Assembly: GCA_014773175.1 (NCBI GenBank)
Contig: VXCM01001429.1
Location: 86,795 to 150,794, forward strand
DNA length: 64,000 nt
Direction: 5' to 3'
Source: Lucifuga dentata
Lineage: Eukaryota > Chordata > Actinopteri > Ophidiiformes > Bythitidae
Positions 27,490 through 42,201 of this stretch are shown one piece after another. The translations under genes were made by a program, and so were the position numbers. A model generated the notes under the pieces. The model did not search any database. It saw nothing but the letters and a program-made list of their open reading frames with translations, and was not told where the DNA came from. Position 1 is the first letter of the stretch; the number at the start of each line of letters is the position of its first letter.

Positions 27490-27660
27490 GCTCGCATTGT
27501 GATCAGATCTCCATCACAACTATCCAGGTAAATGCAATCCATGCAGCTGGGACACTTTTGTGAGATAAAATGCATCCACAAGTTGACAATGACCCGCCTA
27601 CTGAAATCCAATCATAACGCAGGCAGAATCCAGATAACGAGAGCTTTTTAATGCAAGTTC
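27490..27660 (+). repeat. older dispersed repeat also present around the 55-kb hAT
   Basis: GTGATCAGATCTCCATCACA, CAGCTGGGACACTTTTGTG and CATCCACAAGTTGACAATG reappear, interrupted by the hAT element, at 55,180-55,250 and 56,183-56,460. Confidence 0.6.
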
Positions 27661-27887
27661 CCACCCACCCAGGTTCTTCTCTGCCCATGTGTGTGTGGGG
27701 TTATGTAATACAAACGTGCACAGGTGTCCGCACATGCATGTGTAGCTGTGAGCAACATGCTATTAGTGCAGCAGCTGTACAGCAGCAGCAATACTTAAAC
27801 TCCTCTGTGGATGAGAGGCATGCAGCCATGCAGAGCAGATAAACAGGAACATCTCCCCACCAGTGTGCTGCTGGTTCTGAGTCGTAC

Positions 27888-27991
27888 CCAGGTCCATGCT
27901 CTTGGAGGCTTTAACGTGCTGGAACTGACGCTGGATCTGGTTCTGGGTTGGAGGCTGCAGTGGAGCTGGGCTGCAGGTGGGAGAGTTCTCT
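27888..27991 (-). CDS. pard3b: pard3b exon, Gln/Pro linker ending in KASKSMDL
   Basis: A 104-base exon (phase 2 in, phase 1 out). It encodes ENSPTCSPAPLQPPTQNQIQ followed by RQFQHVKASKSMDL. KASKSMDL is a conserved block of PAR3 proteins that sits just before the CR3 region; the segment ahead of it is Gln/Pro-rich and variable. The acceptor is TTGTTGCAG|A and the donor is CTGG|GTACGA. Overlapping plus-strand open frames over this segment are shadows. Confidence 0.93.
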
Positions 27992-28263
27992 CTGCAACAA
28001 GAAAAGTCAGCGCAGGAAATGTTGGTGAGTAATCAGATTACTTTTCTTTCCAGAACTACAGCTTTAGCATGTTTGGTTTTCTGTTATTTATTTCCTGTTA
28101 TTTTTTAATCAAAAAGTTCATTTAAAGTGTCTTGATATATTTTGTAATGCCAGAAAAAATTTCTATACTTCAAACATGTATTTCAAACATAACATGCAAA
28201 CTGAATGCTAATATGTTATGTGAGCTAAAAGTAATATAGTCGGTAGCAAGAAATATAATTGCT

Positions 28264-28305
28264 ATATATACAGTGTATATATATATATATATACACTGTA
28301 TATAT
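28264..28305. repeat. AT-rich palindrome
   Basis: A near-perfect 42-base palindrome: TATATACAGTGTATAT mirrored by ATATACACTGTATATA around an alternating AT core. Confidence 0.85.
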
Positions 28306-28309
28306 AAAG

Positions 28310-28310
<1 letters not shown>

Positions 28311-28362
<52 letters not shown>
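28311..28362 (+). repeat. GATA tetranucleotide repeat
   Basis: 13 GATA units. A TATC run (its complement) follows about 110 bases later at 28,470-28,504. Confidence 0.97.
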
Positions 28363-28363
<1 letters not shown>

Positions 28364-28468
28364 GCAGTTCTGAGTGCTTATATCTCTTTATGAAGTGTTT
28401 TATATTGTAACATATATTTTAATAACTATTGCAAGTTTTATTGATTGCTTATTTATTTATTTTTAAAT

Positions 28469-28469
<1 letters not shown>

Positions 28470-28504
<35 letters not shown>
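28470..28504 (+). repeat. TATC tetranucleotide repeat
   Basis: About nine ATCT/TATC units, inverted with respect to the GATA run. It continues into CA repeats beside the exon donor. Confidence 0.97.
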
Positions 28505-28505
<1 letters not shown>

Positions 28506-28527
28506 ACACACACACACACACACATAC

Positions 28528-28636
28528 CTTTGCTGTAGGTAGGAGTGCTGGGTAGAGCTGCTGAAGTCAGTTTCATGTTGGTACAGCTCCTCCTCCTCAT
28601 CTTCCTCATCCATGTGAGAATAACTGCCATTGGTCC
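28528..28636 (-). CDS. pard3b: pard3b exon, acidic linker
   Basis: A 109-base exon (phase 1 in, phase 2 out) encoding TNGSYSHMDEEDEEEELYQH followed by ETDFSSSTQHSYLQQ. The YSHMDEEDEEEE run is strongly acidic; the remembered human counterpart here has YSHSSGVDS. Acceptor TGTCCCCAG|GG is strong and the donor is AAAG|GTATGT. Just past the donor the intron continues into a TG repeat (28,505-28,524) and then a tetranucleotide tract, so the donor side sits against simple sequence. Confidence 0.9.
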
Positions 28637-28933
28637 CTGGGGACAGAAAAACACCAATCTGTGTTATATATAAGAAGTCTTGTTAAATTGCTGATTCAAA
28701 GAGAAGCTGATTTAATAACTATTTCAGTGTTAAGCAGCTGCATAGATTTGCAAAAATTTAATGGCACAACATCTTCCAAAATGTCAAAATGTTTTTGAAC
28801 TGGCATCATATTAAATGTTTAATTCCATAAAATCACAAGTCTTATGAACCAAGTCACACTCACTGTTCCAACACTATTAATCTCAACTATTAATCTAAAT
28901 AAGAGGAGACTGGATCAAAGTAAACTGACAGAT

Positions 28934-29310
28934 AAGAAAGAAAGAGACGGNGGGGGGGGGGGGAGAGCGAGAGCAAAAGAGAGACAGAAAGAGAAAGGGG
29001 GAGAGAGTGAGACAGAGAGAAAGAGTCAGAGTGAGAGCAGAGCAGAGAGATAGTGAAAAAGCGTGACAGAGAGAACATGAGAGACCGAGAGAAAGGACAG
29101 AAAGAGAGAAAGAAACAGAATGAGTGGTAGAGACTGAAAGAGAGTGAGAGAGATAGAGAGAAAGAGATGGAGAGAATAGAGAGTTGGGGAGACTGAAAGA
29201 GACTGAGCGGGGGACTGAGAGAGAGAGACAGTGAGAGAAAGAGAGGAAGAAAGAGGGAGAGAAAGGGAGGTAGAGGAAGAGAGAAGGAGAGAAAGAGAGT
29301 GTTTGATGAA
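28934..29310 (+). repeat. purine-rich GA tract
   Basis: About 375 bases of imperfect GAGA/GAAA sequence. The long minus-strand open frames over it are low-complexity Ser/Leu artefacts. Confidence 0.9.
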
Positions 29311-30001
29311 GGAAAATATGAAAACAATTCAGTAAATTCAGCAGCTCCACATGTGCAGATGTAGAGCAGATGCTTGATGAATGATTTCATGACTACTTGA
29401 TACATAAACTCTCTCTCTCTCTCTCCCTCACATTTACATAGTGTCATCACTTCTCAGCTGCCATGTGACACATGCTGGAATTATTGCACAATCTTCACTG
29501 CGTGCGTGTGTGTGTGCGTAACAAAGTAGATCAGGCCAGAAAAAAAAAGCATCACCTCTCTCTGAACATATCACATCTTCTCATCTCTCTCTCTCTCTCT
29601 CTCTCTCTTCCCCCCCCCAATCACCTGCTTTATTTTTCGTCTGCTTGCAATCTAATATTTTGGTTATCATTTATCTCTCCTCTCTGATCTCCCATAAATC
29701 ATTTTATCTCCCACTCACTTTTCAGCATTTTTTTTTTTACTTCGTCCCTCCTCCACACTGCCAGCACCTTAATCAGCTGAACTGTCAAAAACACATTCTT
29801 CTTTCACCTCACACACACACGCGCGCAAACACACGCGCACAAATCTGTTCTCACTGACTCCCACTCTTTGAAGTGAAAAGGCATGTGTTGTGTGGATGAC
29901 AGATCAATAGCAGTTTGTTCAGATAGCAGATATGAATACTCCTTGCTTTTGTTGCACTCAACTCCTTTCCTCCACTTTGTCTATAACTTGTCTATTTAGT
30001 C

Positions 30002-30591
30002 CAGGCAAGGGCAACTGGTGGCCCGAGGGCTGGATACGGCCCCCAGCTTTAATCTATCAGGCCCTTGGATGATTCCTCAGTTAAAAATGAAAATTATAAA
30101 ATTCTTTCTGTTGTTATTACCACTACCCATCAACAGAGGGCGCTCACTCATTGCTGAACCTGCCTAATGAGAAACGTTCCCGTTAGCTCCTGTGTCAGCT
30201 GTTGTTATATATGTTGTTGCTAAGTCAGATAAAAGAGGAAAGACAAAAACATGGAAGCTAATTAAAAAATTGTTTTTCCTTCGTGAACTCCAATGCAACA
30301 AAATGCACTCATCAATCTATTACAGATTTAAAAAACAGATTTGAANCGTGAACTCCAATGCAACAAAATGCACTCATCAATCTATTACAGATTTAAAAAA
30401 CAGATTTGAAAAAGTGTTGTTCAATTAACAAAAAAAGACTAGACTGAATCATTTTTGTGTTTTATTAAACTTTATAAATGTTAAACTAATTACAGAGTTC
30501 ACGGTAAGTTTTGTTTTATTTAATGTGTGGCTCTTTGACCGTGAGAATGAAATTTTATTGGCCCTGTCCTCATCAAAGTTGCCCATCCTTG
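30002..30591. mobile_element. non-autonomous hAT-type element
   Basis: Inverted ends CAGGCAAGGGCAACT (left) and CAAGGATGGGCAACT (right, read inward). The flanking 8-mers ATTTAGTC (29,994-30,001) and ATTTAGTT (30,592-30,599) match at 7 of 8 positions. The left part, with GGTGGCCCGAGGGC, resembles widespread fish hAT termini. A 64-base duplicate around the single N at 30,346 is an assembly artefact. No transposase remains. Confidence 0.8.
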
Positions 30592-30596
30592 ATTTA

Positions 30597-30599
<3 letters not shown>

Positions 30600-30647
<48 letters not shown>
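30600..30647 (+). repeat. CT microsatellite
   Basis: About 24 CT units directly after the target duplication of the hAT element. Confidence 0.97.
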
Positions 30648-30649
<2 letters not shown>

Positions 30650-31303
30650 ATCAAGAGTATCAAGACTTTTACCCATAAATCCTCAGGCCTATGACAGCTC
30701 CCTCTACATTTTTAAACTTAAATCCAGTTACTGAAGAAGATGCACACTTCATCAATGCTCCACATCTCTTTACTAATTATAATATTTGGATATTATGTAT
30801 GTCTTCATCATGTCACTATAGTTATGCTCAGCCCTTAATGCTCAGTTGTAATTTCTCTAGCCAGATCTGACCTTTTTGTCTTGTCATATTCATGTATCAG
30901 CAGCAGTTCTGCAGTGAACGCAGCTCTGCCCTAAAAGGCCACAATGCACACCTTCTACAAAAAAAACATGGTCCAACTCCAACTGGTGAACACTGGCAGA
31001 TAAAAGGAAAGTTTATGGGCAAAAGAGCACAGATAGTGGGTGATGAATGAGTGTTTTGCTAGTTTCACGTATGCCTTTTTCCCTTGAAACTCTGCCTTTA
31101 AGACCAGCATGTGTATTTAAATCAATTTAATACCACCTTGGTGAATAAAAATATCAGTTTATGTTAAGGACATGAAAATTTCTGGGTGATTCCAAATTTT
31201 TTCATGCTTGTAAAAAATTTAGAATTGACCACTGACCTCTGTTGCTGTTGTAGCTGTCCTCCATTTTTATTTGAGCAGGGCTGTCAGGTGGTGTTTAGGT
31301 ACA

Positions 31304-31341
<38 letters not shown>

Positions 31342-31595
31342 GCACGCACCTATAAAATTGTCAGATTGAGCCGGCTGTGCATATACACTCCTGCATACAA
31401 TTTCAGCTATTTAAACAGCAATCAAACAAAATAGACTTTTATTTCAGTTCATCCCATAAAGTAAATGAATTCTCTCAAGATTATAAGACTGAAAGAGAGG
31501 GAGAGAAAAATAAAAAGAGAGAAAGTACATGAAAAGGGTGAGATAGTGAGTCTCGTGGTAGCTGACAAAATGAGATGCAGGGATGGATAAGGGAT

Positions 31596-31631
<36 letters not shown>

Positions 31632-32096
31632 ATAAATGCAAAAATAACACATCTGCATACATACATATGGAAGGAATCATTAAACTCAATTTATGCTTCT
31701 GCAAAAACACAGATAAAAATTCCATAATTTTCATTTCAATGCCAAATAAAATGGATTGAGCATTTGAAAGAGTTCATTAGAAGAATGAGACACATACATA
31801 CGTACACACGCGCACACATGCACACACACACACACAATATGCATGCAAATAACGGCACAGTTGAAGTTGAGGTAAATTTGAACAGTAAAGAGGATTCAAG
31901 GTCAGAGCTGCTGACCAGATTCAGTGTAAACAGGCAAAAACAACAAGAACACACACACACGGCAAATATGAACACAATGACAAATGAGCAGAGATATCAG
32001 TCAAACACATGCAGACACACGACCACACACAGTTTTAAAACCATAAGCACACATACAGGCACACACTGAGGCCAACATAACTATACTGTATACAGT

Positions 32097-32100
<4 letters not shown>

Positions 32101-32136
<36 letters not shown>
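32101..32136 (+). repeat. GA microsatellite
   Basis: 18 GA units. Confidence 0.97.
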
Positions 32137-32139
<3 letters not shown>

Positions 32140-32715
32140 CAGAAATAGGTTAAAGTAGAGTAAAAGGGCAAAATAACTCTAGAACAGAGACTGAACCCAG
32201 TAATAACTATCAAACACAACAACCTTGAGAAACATGAGAGGAAAATGAAAGCTGTGGTATGTATGCCTGTGTGTGAGTGAAGGAGAGCAACAAAGAAAAA
32301 AGTCTAGAATTAAAGCTACACTGTGGATGGCAATATCTTTTTGTTTGTTTCATCTTGTTTATTTTTAATGATTATTAAATTTATTCTTTGTTTTATTGAA
32401 CTTATCGCACATGTCCTGCATGTTGTTGATGCTGTTCAAATGGGAACAATTGAAACGGAAAAAACAAATTGAATTCACCCAAATGTAACATACATACAGT
32501 GAATGTAAAGGTACTGAGGATACAGCTTTGGTAAGTCCATACAGCTGTCCAAATGATATACATCTGTTGAAAATATTGTTAATGTAGAAGTTGATGTGCC
32601 ATGCTGTCCTGTTATTGGCCAGAGGAGAACGAGATATGAGCAAAGTGGGGATTTTACTCGATCAAACGATGCATGTACTTGTGCACGCAGCTGTTACAGT
32701 GACTCACTCACTCAC

Positions 32716-32866
32716 CATTAGATGCATAGAGGATACTGGTCATCATAGGACTGTGAATGGGGTCATTAGCTTGATTGACCAATCCTGTTTGATTTGCTGG
32801 GCTGACCAATCCCGCCAAGCCAGAGGAGCCGTCAAAGGAGCGATTGGATGACACCCCATGGTGTTC
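32716..32866 (-). CDS. pard3b: pard3b exon, variable linker after PDZ3
   Basis: A 151-base exon (phase 0 in, phase 1 out). It encodes EHHGVSSNRSFDGSSGLAGL, then VSPANQTGLVNQANDPIHSP and MMTSILYASN, with the next Gly split. It contains an imperfect internal repeat (GLAGLVSPANQ / GLVNQANDP). The composition is Ser/Asn/Gly rich and probably disordered. Support comes from the GTGAGT donor, the CTTTAG acceptor and the exact phase fit rather than from conservation, because this part of PAR3 proteins diverges fast. Confidence 0.88.
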
Positions 32867-35520
<2,654 letters not shown>

Positions 35521-35913
35521 TTAAAAGAAAGCAATGCTGTACCTTCGGGGGAGGGGTTATTAATTGTAGCTTCTGCTGTTGTTGTATTAGATTAAATTAT
35601 ATTAAAAATCTTCCTTAATTACATCAACACACACCCAAGCAAGATATAAATTTATCTTACCACAGCAGATAAAATGTGAATCATAAAATATTTTGTATGA
35701 TTAGTTAAAAACCATATGAACTTCTGTGTGAGTATCTATGGGCATGTGTATGTACGTGCACATTTTCATAAATGGTCAATGGATTAATTACGGCAGCTGT
35801 TATGTTCTACATATCAAAGTGTTTCATTCATGTTTCTTTATTGTATTATTTTTGATGTGCTGTTTCGACAACAAAGGGGAAAATGTCAGCGAACCACTTT
35901 GATGAAAGAGCTT

Positions 35914-35914
<1 letters not shown>

Positions 35915-35953
<39 letters not shown>
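35915..35953 (+). repeat. CA microsatellite
   Basis: About 19 CA units in the PDZ3 intron. Confidence 0.97.
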
Positions 35954-35956
<3 letters not shown>

Positions 35957-36389
35957 ACTAACAGCTCCATGTTGTATTCCATTCATTTTCCTGGTGAGTT
36001 TTACAAAGGAACAATAGACGTGTCTCCATTTATTTTTGTGTGTCTGAGCAGAACTACACAGGTGTGTCTGTGTCTGCTGTCTGTCTGTGACATGTCAAGA
36101 CAGACCTGGACAGCGGCAGGTCAAAGGTTACCATGGCAGCAGCACATGGCAGCACAGACAGCTGAGGTGTATACAGCCACCCCGAACAATGACCTGCTTA
36201 AGTCAGGATCAGTCTTTAGATGTTGGAGTAAAAGTTGGGATTGCCTCATTCACATCTCTGATTTGTCAGACGCAAACTTCCTCCAGAGCAAACAGACGGA
36301 CAACCACCATTTTTAAATACTCACATTTAGCTTGTTTTTGTTCACAGTGAAAAAGCAACAGCAAGGTATCAGACTTTTGAAGAACTACT

Positions 36390-36616
36390 GTATATTCCCT
36401 GGCGGAGACATACATTTTCTTCTTTGCAGTTCCATGTTGGATTAAGTTTCATCAACAAAAAAATATCAGTAGACGTTATGTTTGCTGTTCCTCAAGCACG
36501 TTTCAAGTAAAATTTCTGTCTTGAGTTGTTTTAGAAAATGGCTGGCAGGAATGTAGCATTCATGCGGCAATACTTATTGTGCTCAAACATGCAGAATCAC
36601 TGGTGTGGTCCTTTAA
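36390..36616 (+). mobile_element. decayed right half of a TTAA-family element
   Basis: Contains TATTCCCTGGCGGAGACATA and ends GCTCAAACATGCAGAATCAC followed by TGGTGTGGTCCTTTAA. The left half is not recognisable. Confidence 0.55.
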
Positions 36617-36748
36617 GAGTTCGAAATGTTATTGATATTTTAAGGTAAGTGCAGCCATAATCACACTTTATAGGATGTTGCTCTTTGGTAAGTCATAAAC
36701 ACATGGTATGACTTTGCACACTTTCTTTCTCTTTATTTATTTGGGCTA

Positions 36749-37063
<315 letters not shown>

Positions 37064-37683
37064 TCAGCTCATTTGGGCACAAAAAGTCTTCAAAAGCCAA
37101 ACTAAAAGCTTTTCCATTTGAAAGAAACCATCACAAGGAGTATTTCAGTAAAATTTCTCTAAAAGTGAACAACTGTATTGGCTTTGAGGTCACACGGTAA
37201 TGCCTGCAGAGACGATTTTCAAAGGAAAAAAAGAAAAAATGGCAAAAAGCCATTTAGATAGGCTGCCTTTATACTCCCATCTTTTTCTTCTCAGCAATAC
37301 CAATAAAATGACCAGTGCATTTAAGAGATAATTGGGGAATAGAGAGACAAACAAAAGGACCCACAGACGGGGGGGGGGGGGGGGNCAGGAGTATAGAGAG
37401 GTAAAATAAGAGAAAAACAGTGAATGAAAGAAAGAATGAAAAACAGAAAGAACTCAAATGACAGACTGTATGGATGGAAATAACAGTAATAAAGTCAAAA
37501 AGTGAAAAATAGCATTTTGTCACCAAGGAGATGGGCTGATAATGACAGAGTACCTGACACTTCCTGCAAAAGTAAAATGAAAGAAAACAACTGGATCAAG
37601 TTTGATTAAACTGTTGCCTGAAGCCTGTGATGGCTTTGAGGGAGAGTTAGCATGGCTGTCTTACATATACTGTGGACTGGATT

Positions 37684-37707
37684 ATCCATCCATCCATCCA
37701 TCCATCC
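37684..37707 (+). repeat. ATCC tetranucleotide repeat
   Basis: Six copies of ATCC/CCAT. Confidence 0.93.
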
Positions 37708-39245
37708 ATACCCACTTATCCTATGCTTATTTGAAATATACACAGAAAAACCACTAGGACAATTTGACAAAAAAAAAACAAAAAAAAAAAANAAAAAAAA
37801 AAAAAAAACACTCGTTCCAAAGAGCCAAATTGTTCAAATTATTGCTTATTTTTAACAATTAAATTGAGAAAAACCACTTGTAATAAATGCTGTATACTGA
37901 CACCAGGAAGGAAAATAGAAAAGCTGTTGTCTTCATTACTCATCTAAGCATATCATGATTAAAAAATAATGATCCTTAGAGTTTTATGCACAACAGTTAT
38001 TTGTTTGCTGTTGATGAACATTCATCTAAACAGAATTTTTTTTCTTTGTTTCACACCATTTTAGTTTACAAACTGCAGCTCCTGAACCATTGTTTTTAGC
38101 TGCTGCTCTAGGGTAGATACTCTCCAGGAACTGCTGATTGGTCAGATACAAACAGGTGGACAGCCATCATTTTTAAAAATTTGATTTTTAATTTTTTTTA
38201 AGCTTTTTTCTTTCTTTTTGTTTTTCTTGCTACATATTTCAGAATTGCTCACAATGTGGTTCAGAGAAAAAGAAAATTGTGAAACATGACTAATAAAAAA
38301 GCAAAAAAACAAAAACAAAAAAACAAACAAAAAAAAAAAACCCCAAAAAACTGATCAAAGAGACGTTGACAGACATAGCAGGAAGTTGTATGCCACAAAA
38401 GGATGCTACCCTGAGACAACGATCAGCACACCTTGGTACCGTTACCATCGATATGACTGCAACATTTTTGTTGCAGAGATCAGACAATGGCGTCGTCCCT
38501 CAGGAAGAATTGCCACCAAGTGTAAGCTGTGTTTTTGTGTTGTGGAAATGAAGGGCTGCCGCAGCAAAGACATCATTCAATCTAGTTTCCATAACTGTCA
38601 CAGTACTTGAAGCACAGCATGAATGCAAGCAAGGAACTCGCTGGAGGAACCATAAAGTTCCTATTCTGGATACCTCCATGTAAAGTAGTTCCTAATTCAA
38701 ATCCAAACTCTTGGACCAAAAGCACTTTTTTCGGTGTTTGCAATCAAATTTCTGTCTATATAAGCGTCTCTATGCTTACGTGTTTGTCCTAATCTGTGTG
38801 TATGTCTCTGGCAAACTTTCTGCACGTGTCTATGTGCATGCATGAATTGGAGTCTGTGAGTGTTTGTGTGGGTCAGCAGTGTCAGGTTTAGACAGTGTTT
38901 GTCTGTGGGGATTGTGGGTTTAACAGCGTTAATCCGACACAAAGTCCTCGACTCTGCAGAAAACTGTTTTCCCTGCTGGATAAACTCCCAAACAGACTGA
39001 CTGTCCAGACCTGATAGGAAGCTCCACAACCTTGGAAAGAACTTCAAAACACCCAGGAGAGAAATGTTACCAGGTTTCTGTGCATAATTGAGAATTTATT
39101 AGATTCCAAAATTCAAGATTATATGGCAACTTTTATTTTTTCTCTGAATTTATCAGATTTGTTAAATGTTTGCTAATTTATGGTTTTGTTTTGTGACTCA
39201 GCACAAGACAGTCAATGCCACTCGAGCAGATGACGGGTCTTTTAA

Positions 39246-39275
39246 CCAGTGGTTTTCAATTTGGGGGTCAGGACC
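39246..39275 (+). repeat. possible hAT left end
   Basis: CAGTGGTTTTCAATTTGGGG is the common fish hAT terminus. I found no matching right end. Confidence 0.35.
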
Positions 39276-40024
39276 ACACAAAGGACTATGAGATGTTATA
39301 AGGAAAAATCTGAAAATGGATTTAAGGTTGTTTAGATTTTCTTGTAAATCAGTCAATAAGCATGAGTCTCTGGATTTCTTCCAGTAATTGAACAGGCAAA
39401 CAGTGAGCCAGGAAGTTAAAAGGTTGATGTCAAACTGAATTGTCCTATAGGTATTTACCTTTGGAAATCACCAGGAGAGAGATGTAGTAGAAGAACCAAA
39501 ACTACAAATGAAAAAACACCCATTTATTAACCAACGTTACTCTAAAACTCACACAACAGAGACATGGGCAAATTACCAGGAGACAACACGCTATTTTATT
39601 CAACATTTGGATGATTTCTGCCTTGCAGTATGAGGTGGCAGTGTGTATTATTAAAATAAAAAGAATGGTTTGTGACTGTGTTTATCTGTTCCTATATAAT
39701 ACTAATAATATTATATCTATATGCACCCTCCTGTTATAAAAAAGAAAAAAAAAGCTAAAATTGGTTGTGTAACATTAAAATGGGTTCTAACAGCAATGGA
39801 TGAGCAGCAGGGAGTGCTATTAAAAAAAGACAGATCTGTGTGTGAATGACTGTGTGAGTTTGTTAACACAATAATGTGTGATGTGTATGAGAAAGAGACA
39901 GGCACTGAGTGAAAAAGGAGTAGACGCATTATGTAAAATGAGCTGGAACAGTCAACTCTAACACATACTGTACATACACTGATAAAGAAAATGCAAATGT
40001 GTCCCTAACTGACCCTCACCAAAG

Positions 40025-40061
<37 letters not shown>

Positions 40062-40320
40062 AGTAAGGTACTGGTAGATAAAATGAGAGAGAAGAGTAAC
40101 ACTTGACAGACTTTTGTGACTATTCAGTATACATGTGCTGTTATAAATTAAAATTTCTCTGGCCATCCTGAGATTGTGTGTGTGTGTATGCGCGTGTCTA
40201 CAAATGCATTTGAGTGTGAATGTGATTCTGTCGAAATGACTGTTCAATGATCCATTGCACAAGGCCAAACAAGAGTCCACTGTGCTTTAATGCAGCAGCA
40301 GATGAGCTCTCTCCCTCTCT

Positions 40321-40347
40321 CACCCACACCCACACCCACACCCACAC
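40321..40347 (+). repeat. CACACC hexanucleotide repeat
   Basis: Four to five copies of CCCACA. Confidence 0.93.
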
Positions 40348-40571
40348 AGTAGAGGTAAGTACTGACGTTAGGGCTTACTTCTAACTTATGAAAATAACTT
40401 CTCCCTCAGTGATCATTCAGCGTGGGTCCCTGCTGCTGCATATTCCCTAATGGTCAGTGTAGCCACTCTAGTGGGAAACCCACAGACCACAGACTCAGTG
40501 TGACTGAATAACATTTACACCCCCACAGAGAGAGAGAGAGAGGATAGGGAGAGAAAGGGATAGCCACAAAC

Positions 40572-40703
40572 CTCAGTGGTTGTTAAGGCAACATAACTGT
40601 CTGTGGGCAGAGCGGCGTGGGCGTTCGGTGTCTGCATGTCGGGAAGGGAAAGAGTCGCTTTGAGAGTCATATTGTTTGACTTTGATAAGATGTCTTCCAT
40701 GTG
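40572..40703 (-). CDS. pard3b: candidate cassette exon between PDZ2 and PDZ3
   Basis: A 132-base open segment (44 codons) bounded by a possible acceptor, TTATCCAG|C, and donor, GAG|GTTTGT. It is phase 0 on both sides, matching exactly the phase-0 junction between the flanking exons. It would add HMEDILSKSNNMTLKATLSL, then PDMQTPNAHAALPTDSYVAL and TTTE. The surrounding frame stays open from about 40,790. No domain is recognised. PAR3-family genes are spliced variably in this inter-PDZ region, which makes a fish-specific exon plausible, but the splice sites are weak and I recall no matching peptide. It may be chance. Confidence 0.3.
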
Positions 40704-40841
40704 CTGGATAACATAAGCGTGAGGGACATATGGAGGAATAAAGTGTATTCCAACTGGTCCTTTGTCATTCAAAGGTGGAAAGTATGACACAAATGTCCAC
40801 TAGGACTGTACATTAAAGGTCTCAGACTGTACATTAAAGGT

Positions 40842-40878
40842 CTTCTGTGTTAACCCACAGGGCGGGTTAACACGGAAG
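40842..40878. repeat. perfect-looking hairpin next to a tandem 19-mer
   Basis: CTTCTGTGTTAACCC pairs with GGGTTAACACGGAAG (14 of 15) across a 7-base loop. Just before it, GACTGTACATTAAAGGTCT occurs twice (40,804 and 40,825). Confidence 0.85.
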
Positions 40879-41348
40879 TCCGAGTCTGGTGCTGATAGTA
40901 TTATAAGTTTATGACATCATCAAACCGGAGCTCCTGGAAGAGATTATTAAACGCTCTTTGTTGGAGGATGGATATCATGTACCCACTAGCAGATCTGTTC
41001 ATCACGAGCACCTTGCTCATCACATACTATAAAGTTAAAGCCAAAGTGACCTAGTGTGCTTTTTTCCTGGGAAACAGTACCATCAGCAGTGCTTTTCTCT
41101 ACTCAAAAGCTGCAATGTGCAAACATATCCAGGCAGTTTCTTTCTACTCAGATACATGACAACGACACATCTGTGACACAAAATCATTAAATTCACAGAT
41201 TCTGAGCCTGGAAAGATGTCGTCTGTTATCTGTCCACAACTTTCAGCACCTCTTAGTTCTGCTTCCAGAGCTGATGCGAGCAAATTCCAGTTTCCTCCAT
41301 CATTTGTCCCCCTTTTGTTTTTAGAGTAACGGCACCTACATCTTTCTA

Positions 41349-41370
41349 TGATGATGATGATGATGATGAT
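41349..41370 (+). repeat. GAT trinucleotide repeat
   Basis: Seven GAT units. Confidence 0.93.
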
Positions 41371-41550
41371 GTGTGTGATGCTAAAGATGAGGCTTTAAGA
41401 CACAGCAATGACTTTAGAGATGAAAAATGCTCAATAAACAGCTGAGAGAGACGAGACGAGACAGAGAACCACAGATAGAGACATGATACCCTTCTCGGCT
41501 GCTCTCCACTGGGATGATGGCAGCTCCTGCAGAGAAGCCAAGCTGCCAAG

Positions 41551-41555
41551 TGTGN

Positions 41556-41614
<59 letters not shown>
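41551..41614 (+). repeat. TG microsatellite with one N
   Basis: About 30 TG units with an N at 41,555; length uncertain. Confidence 0.95.
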
Positions 41615-41616
<2 letters not shown>

Positions 41617-42201
41617 CTGTGAGTGTACACAGGGCTCTGAGGGTATAACAGATGGGGGATCTACAGTAGTGATTCTATGAGGTCACATTGGTGACAGTAT
41701 CAGTGAGTTGTCATGCACAAGCACACACACTTATGCAAACACACACAAAGACAGTGGCTGAAGTGGTGATGGATGAGGGATAATCAGTATGAAGAAACAG
41801 TTCAATAAAGTTGGTTTGTGTTGAATGTGCTCTGTCACCAGCTGCCAACTGTTTACTGACTGATTTCATGTGTGTGAGGAGCATCTGGTGCTAAGGAGAA
41901 TGTTTCCTGTTTTAAAAAATAATGAGGAAAGGAAAGGACAAAACCCGTCGGCTGTTTATTACATAATGGATACAAATGGCAACACTACACAAATTGTTTG
42001 ATCAAATTACTCTTGAATCTTCTATACACACTCTTGCATTAGTAGCCAAAGTATGGCTGGTGATGAGAATAAAAAGAGACATTTTCCTTTGTAGCAATTT
42101 TCCTAAAAATGGCCAAAATCCTGTCTTAAAATTGTTTTTGCTGCTTAGTTTATTAATTAAAATGTTCCCCAAACTCCCAAAGTAATTTCAGTTGCCTAAT
42201 C

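Larger units (their letters stand above)
24421..27887 (-). other. pard3b intron
   Basis: Contains a complete TTAA-family element with an assembly duplication (25,786-26,422), CA/TG microsatellites at 25,291 and 26,748, and an older repeat near 27,330-27,670 that recurs around 55.2/56.4 kb. No further coding signal. Confidence 0.7.
27992..28527 (-). other. pard3b short intron with palindrome and GATA/TATC tracts
   Basis: 536 bases, mostly AT-rich. It holds the alternating AT palindrome at 28,264-28,305, a GATA run, and the inverted TATC run that leads to the TG repeat beside the upstream exon's donor. Confidence 0.75.
28637..32715 (-). other. pard3b intron
   Basis: Holds a purine-rich GA tract (28,934-29,310), a non-autonomous hAT element with target duplication (30,002-30,591), a CT run that follows directly after it, and GA repeats at 31,599 and 32,101. 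No exon signal. Confidence 0.7.

Noticed and set aside
28311..28504. Regular repeats considered as a CRISPR-like array
   Set aside because: They are tetranucleotide microsatellites without spacers, in a vertebrate genome.
28890..29450. Long minus-strand open frame (186 codons)
   Set aside because: Low-complexity Ser/Leu/Phe frame over a GA-rich tract; no domain, no splice context, no conservation signal.
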